Origin: Symbiodinium natans
Lineage: Eukaryota; Sar; Dinophyceae; Suessiales; Symbiodiniaceae
Length of the DNA: 64,000 nucleotides
Assembly (NCBI GenBank): GCA_905221605.1
Contig: CAJNDS010002301.1
Span: forward strand, 2,055,692-2,119,691
Direction of reading: 5' to 3'
Shown here: one piece after another, positions 12,401 to 18,400 of the stretch
Layout of the letters: each line of letters begins with the position of its first letter
Numbering within the stretch: the first letter of the stretch is position 1
Notes under the pieces: generated by a model
The model's database searches: none
What the model saw: only the letters and a program-made list of their open reading frames with translations
What the model was told of the DNA's origin: nothing
Program-made: the position numbers and the translations under genes

Positions 12401-15400
12401 GCCTCCGCAAACGTCGGCGAGAAGGTGTCGTGCACGTTTGTAGCAATTGCCCCACCGAGCGACTGCCCACGGTCGCTGTTGAGGCAGAGCCTTAGATGTC
12501 TCCAGCAACCTGGGGGAAGTAAAGGTTAACCTTTGGGGTTTTATAGGGATTAGAATACCCCAAATACTTGTCTGCTGTCAGGGCGGCGTGGAGCAAAGAA
12601 ACTGAAACAGCTTGCCCTTTTCACACCCTAAACCCTAAACCTTGCATGGCATCCGGGAAGATAGTACGGGTAATCTTATAGGGCCCCCGTATCAGTTCGA
12701 CCCACGAGTGACCTAGGAATCACACGGTTTACCCTTTGTGGTTTAAAGGGGCTTACAAGGCAAGGAAACCAAAGGCCCTGAAAAGGAACAAGGGCGTACT
12801 CCGAGTCCTAGAACCCTAAACCCTACCTGGGACCCTCTTTACCTGCAGTTTTATGGGTTAAGAAGGGTTTAGGGTTTAGGGTTTAAGGGGCTTTAAGCTG
12901 TAGGCAAATAGATAAACCCTAACAAAGGATTCCTGTATTAGTGACCAAGCGAACCCCTTCGCAGCGCTTTGGAATCCCAAGCCGACGATCGTCGGCACCA
13001 AGTCGTACATCCAAGCGCCGCCACCAGCTTCAATAGTGCAGTTGCTGTCGTCAGAGCCTCGGCTGCATGTGGGGCTCTACGAAAATAGGGAACACCCATG
13101 TACGCATTCTCTAAATTCTGGGTCCTCCTTGGAGGGGTCCTATCCATACGGAACCTCACCAACCCATTTTTTTGTGTGAGGGATCCGTCGGAGTGCTCAG
13201 GCGCACCGGATAGACGTCACGGGACGTCGGGCAGCGTTTGGTGTTCGCATGTCGGAATTACGGTCCCTGCCAGAGCTTCCGCAGTTTGCGGGACCACCCT
13301 CTTGTGCCGGCGTTTGCAGTGTGTCCTCTTCATGCATTCCCTATGCACCGACTTCACTGTACTTGGCATTACGTCCGAGGGGGGGGGGGGGGTTTGGGGG
13401 GGGGAGGGGGGCGGCGGGGTGGGTGGGGTGGATAAAAACGTCCGTTCATACAGCGATCATGCCCCAAAACGCTGGTCAGGATTCTTGCCTCTTTGCACAA
13501 CACAACGCAACAAGATGTTTGCCTTTTCTGGAGTAAGACGTGCTGTCACAAGCGCTCATGTCTTTTGAGAACATGGATGGACGAAACACTGGCATTTACA
13601 TCGTTATTGCCCGTTTGCACAACATGAAGCAAAAAAATGATTGACGCCTCTGGAACAAAACGAGCACACACATTCATGTCTTGGTGAACATGACCAAAAC
13701 ACTGGCATTTACAGCGTTGTGGCCTCTTTGCGCAACAGGATAGTCAAAACATCTTGCGCAACATCACACTTTCATCTTATGTATTTGGACGACCCCAATA
13801 CACAAACGTGTTCACAATCCTTCTGGAAGGCTGCCATACTTTCCAATACTCGTGTGGCTGACCCTAAACCATAAACCCTAAACCCTAAACCCTAAAACCC
13901 TAAAACCCTAAAACCCTAAAACCCTAAAACCCTAAAACCCTAAAACCCTAAACCCTTAAACCCTAAAAACCCTAACACAACGACACCCAAGGAACACTGC
14001 AGCTCCCCGATGCTGGCCAGCTCCCCTCTCAAGGCCAAGACCTGCACCATCGTTGGGCACTATTTAAAAATCGTCATTTTTGTTTCTCATTGGGTTTAAG
14101 TAGGGCACTATATATAAAAAAATAGTCATTATTTGTTTCTCATTAGGTTTAAGTATTCACAAAAAAAACAAAATTATTTGCAAGAATGACCCAGAAACCA
14201 CTCCTCCCTCCGCGGGGTAAGCGCCAGGGTTCCAAGACCAACCGCCCCCGATGGCTCGGACATTCTCGCCTGGGCCGGGGCTTCCAGGATTTCGGGTTTA
14301 GGGTTTGGGGTTTAGGGTTTGGGGTTTGGGGTTTGGGGTTTAGGGTTTAGGGTTTGGAAAACGAGTAAGAGAGCAATAGAGTGTGGTCGTTGCGTATGGC
14401 TATACGGGGCCATATAGCAAGGCAGCATCATATGGTACTTGCTGGTGACGTATATACTGTAAGTCTGAGCGCCAAGGAACTACAAAACAACAACAGACAA
14501 AAAAAAAAACAGCTGCAAACACATCGACCAGCGGCCCTTACTTGAAGCTTCATTCAACTGCTCCAGCAAGGCCTCTTCCGATGTTACCTCAAGGTACCGC
14601 AACGCTGTATCATCTGGAGGGATTGCATCAAATACTAGGCGCGGTATCTTCGGCGCTGCCCAGTAAGCCTCTTCAATTGCAAGGCTGATGAAAAAGGGGA
14701 CCAGCACGACCAGCAGCCAGGAGCAGCAGCAACAGGAAACAGCTTTACATGGGTGCTGCGAACACATGCCCACGAAATTTAGGGTTTAGGGTTTAGGGTT
14801 TAGGGTTAGGGTTTGGGGTTTAGGAAAGTTGCTTGTTCTTGTGACTAAGATGGCCAGATAGAACTCTGAGAGTGGCACCAATACATGGAATCCTACACCC
14901 TAAACCCTAATTAAACCCTACACCCTAAACCCCAGGTCCTAGATGAGGACTACCCAGACAAAAGGACCTGGCCACCCAGGTGCAGTGTGTTTGCTTTGCT
15001 TGGGCCAAGATGGTTCAAGTGTAGCAAGTACTTCGTTGTCCAGTAACCTGGGGGAAGTAAAGGTGAACCTTTGGGATTTCATAGGGATTGGAATACCCCA
15101 AAAAGGGAAATGGTTACCTACTCTACTGCTAAGAGCAGGTCCCCTACTTACCAACAGTGGTGATGATAGTTGCAGTATACTAGAGATCTACAGTTCTGCT
15201 ACTCGGACAGTAAGCGTCTGAATCAAGCCTTGCTAGCCGGTACACTCGACGGCTCGAATCTGGGAAAAACAAGTTCGCCTGTCCTTCTCGTGTGGTGGGC
15301 TCCCACACATGTATGCCGACATCAGGATCAGGGAATGTCGGGCATATTGAACCCCAAACCCTAAACCCCAAACCCTAACCCTAAACCCGAAACCCTAAAC

Positions 15401-18400
15401 CCTAAACCCTATCGATGGATGGGGGCACTGCTAAGCTTCACAAGCCGGCACCAGGTGTGCGATGACTGCAATTTGCGTTCAGGGGCTGCCCGAAACCCTA
15501 AACCCTAAACCGCGGCATTTAGTTTGTTGAATGGGCTACAAGAGCAGGCAGGGGCTTTGACATCTTAAGCCTCAGCCTCAGCCCTCATTCCTAAAGCCTG
15601 AACCTACCAAGGGGGTTCTTATACACAGGGTTTAGGGTTTAGGGTTTAGGATTTAGGGTTTAGGGTTATAGGCGTACCCCTTTTTACTCCCAAATAGAGT
15701 AGAAGCCCCTTCTGAGTTGTCCAGCAACCTAGGGGAATGAAAGTTCAACCTTTGGGATTTTATTGGGATTAGAATACCCAAAGAAGGTTAAAGGTTGCCT
15801 ACTCTACTACGAAGCCTTTAAAAAGGACCCCTAGGAGGGTACCCCTATTGACGGAAACCCCCCTAACGCTTAGCGGGTGTCCGGTTGTGCGTCTGCTCGT
15901 TCTCGTCCGTCCAGCACGCGTCAGCCTCCTCGCCTGCAAAGATCGACAGGAAACCTTCAACCCTAAACCCTAAACCCGAAACCCTAAACCCTAGCCCGAT
16001 GAAGCCCATACCCCTTAACTCAAGTGCCCTCTCTGAACGTTAAACGAATACCAAAACCCGCTTGACCCTGACCCAAACTTTCTTTTTTCCAGGGGGGGGG
16101 GGGGGGGGTTGGTGGTGCTTCGGGGGCTTCAGCAGGTGTACCTAGCTCGCCTTCCTTCCTCTAGTCATGCTCATCGTGCTTGCTACGCCCTGACCCTCAG
16201 AGATCCTCCTAACCCCAAGTGAAAATTTACGACAACAGGGGACCCCAAATATAGATTCTTTTAGTAAGGACCCCAACAAGGTACCCCTAATTTCGGAATC
16301 CTCCAAGAACTATAGGCACACCTACCGGCTGTCTCAAGCAGGTTTAGGGTTTAGGAGTTCGCCCCTTGAACACCCTCCCTCTTGGGGGGGGGTGTGGGGG
16401 TTAGGATATTTGTAGGCTAACGGGGGTACCCCCTCACCCCCCCCGCCCCCGCCCCCCAAAGAAATTACAAGACCGTTTGGGGATACCGGGGGGGGCCCCT
16501 GTTATTGAAGACGCGGCCTCACACCTAACTGCAAAAGCGAAACGCGCAGCCCCAATTGCAGCCTGAACCCCTTTAAACCTTAAACCCTAAGCGCGACTGC
16601 CTGAGAGGAGGCCAGATTTGAGCTTGCTGAGCTTCTGATACATGTCCTCTGCCTAGTTGTCGGGCAAGCTTGTGAAGCGTAAGCTGAAGTTCTGCTTGTC
16701 TAGGGTTTAGGGTTTAGGGTTCAGGGTTTTAGGGAGTGCCGAAATGCGGCGCCTCCTTTTACCTGACGGGGCGCGGCTCCCTGGTGCCAACAAGAATCTC
16801 GAGAATGAGAAATGACATATGGAATAACGTAGTATTCCCAAAGAGCCCAATGCCCCTGAATTACGGAATGTACCTTATGCTTTAGGAGGGATCCTAATTT
16901 GATTTGCGGAATGTACCTTATGCTTTAGGAGGGATCCTAATTTGATTGAAGGCACTCCTTCATTAAGGGGTGCTCTCTGGGTTCGTAGTCAGTCACATCA
17001 ACCTTCATGTTGTTTGCCCATAGCTGGTGACATTATTCCATCCGGACAGGCGCGGCGCCGAACCTTTCTTGGCAGAAAGAGCATCTTCTGAAGCTATCAT
17101 AAGTACCTCAACCCTAAACCCTAATTATAAACCCTACACCCTAAACCCTACAAAGCCTAACTATGGGAGCCGTAGAGAGACGTCTGGAGCCCAGACCTTA
17201 AGGACCAAATGAACCCTAAAATTGGGGTCATATTCCCTTATACTACTATAATTCCCATTCAGTTACATGAACCCTGAACCCTAAACCCTAAACCCTTTTA
17301 GGGCTCATTTCGTCCCCAAGGGAAGGACGCGGCGCCTTTTGGAGCAACAGCAGGCGTCAAGAGAAAAAAACGGTACTGATGGCCATCATGGCGACACTTG
17401 AAGGTTCATGGTACTTACTAACCAATTATAACTGTACTTATAACATAACCCTACTTGTAATACCCCTAAAGGGCCTCATAGGGGTTATCCCACGTATAAG
17501 TAGGGTTATAAGCTCAGTTAGAATTGGTTAGTAAGTACCATGAACCTCCAAGCAAGGGCAATAGCTGGCTGGATCTCAGTAGGGAATGAGAGAGATAGAG
17601 CCCTCTCTATATATATATATATACATACGCTTTAAGGGATTATGGAGGGCCCTATTTCCCTCATTCCCTATTAAGAACCAGAAGGGGGGAGTTCTTGGCG
17701 GCTGAATACCCTAGCCCCAAAAAGAGTTGACCTCTGTATGGGGATGTATGTAACCAGCAAGGTTAAAGGTTAACTACCTAGTTCCTAAGATGACTGGCGA
17801 TCCCAAAAAATATCATTTTCATGGTGTGGTGATAGTGGTAGCATCGGTAAGAAGTTGCCACGAACAATGGCGAAGGAAACATCAAAGTCGCTGCCTGGTT
17901 CAGCAGCTGCTGCGAGATGGCGAACTCAGTCAGATCCTGACTGGCGATGGGGGCATTTTTCGGCTCATAAGACGCTCAAAACCCCAGACTCGCCTGAGGG
18001 AAGAAGGCGACCTTCTTTTTGCTTTTTTGGTTTAAGGGTTTTTTGTAAAGGGAAGCTCAACACTACAGAAAGGAAGTAAGGCCACGCTCGAACTGTGAGG
18101 GTAGTCGAACGGTCCCTTAATGTGGGCCCGTTACCTTCCCCAAAGGGTTCTGGAGTATGGGTCCCTTGGGCTTTATAACAGTGTTCATAGGGTTTACATT
18201 GTCAAGAGGGTTTAGGGGGTTTAGAATAAGCTGTGTAGGGTCATACGGTTTGAGGGTCGAGGGTTTATAGGGTGTGAGGTTTGGGGGGTGCGGATCCAGA
18301 GAGCCCAATACCCCTCAACCAGGAAGAACTGAACTATAGAGGCATCCTTTCGAATGGTTTACAGTATTCTCCTTGATCGTAGGGTTTTGGGCTCTCTGAT

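Noticed and set aside
14943-15364. Plus-strand gene divergent from the oxidase
   Set aside because: Plus frames are open, but the minus strand gives equally good or better frames and no plus-strand splice chain could be built.
16701-16762. A 62-nt telomeric GT-AG intron joining two open frames (…PRPVR and QAELQLTLHKLARQ…)
   Set aside because: It keeps a long frame open, but GST homology requires a different frame in this segment (AEDMYQKLSKLK) starting at AACTAG|GCAG. The open frame is chance, a warning about short exon calls here.
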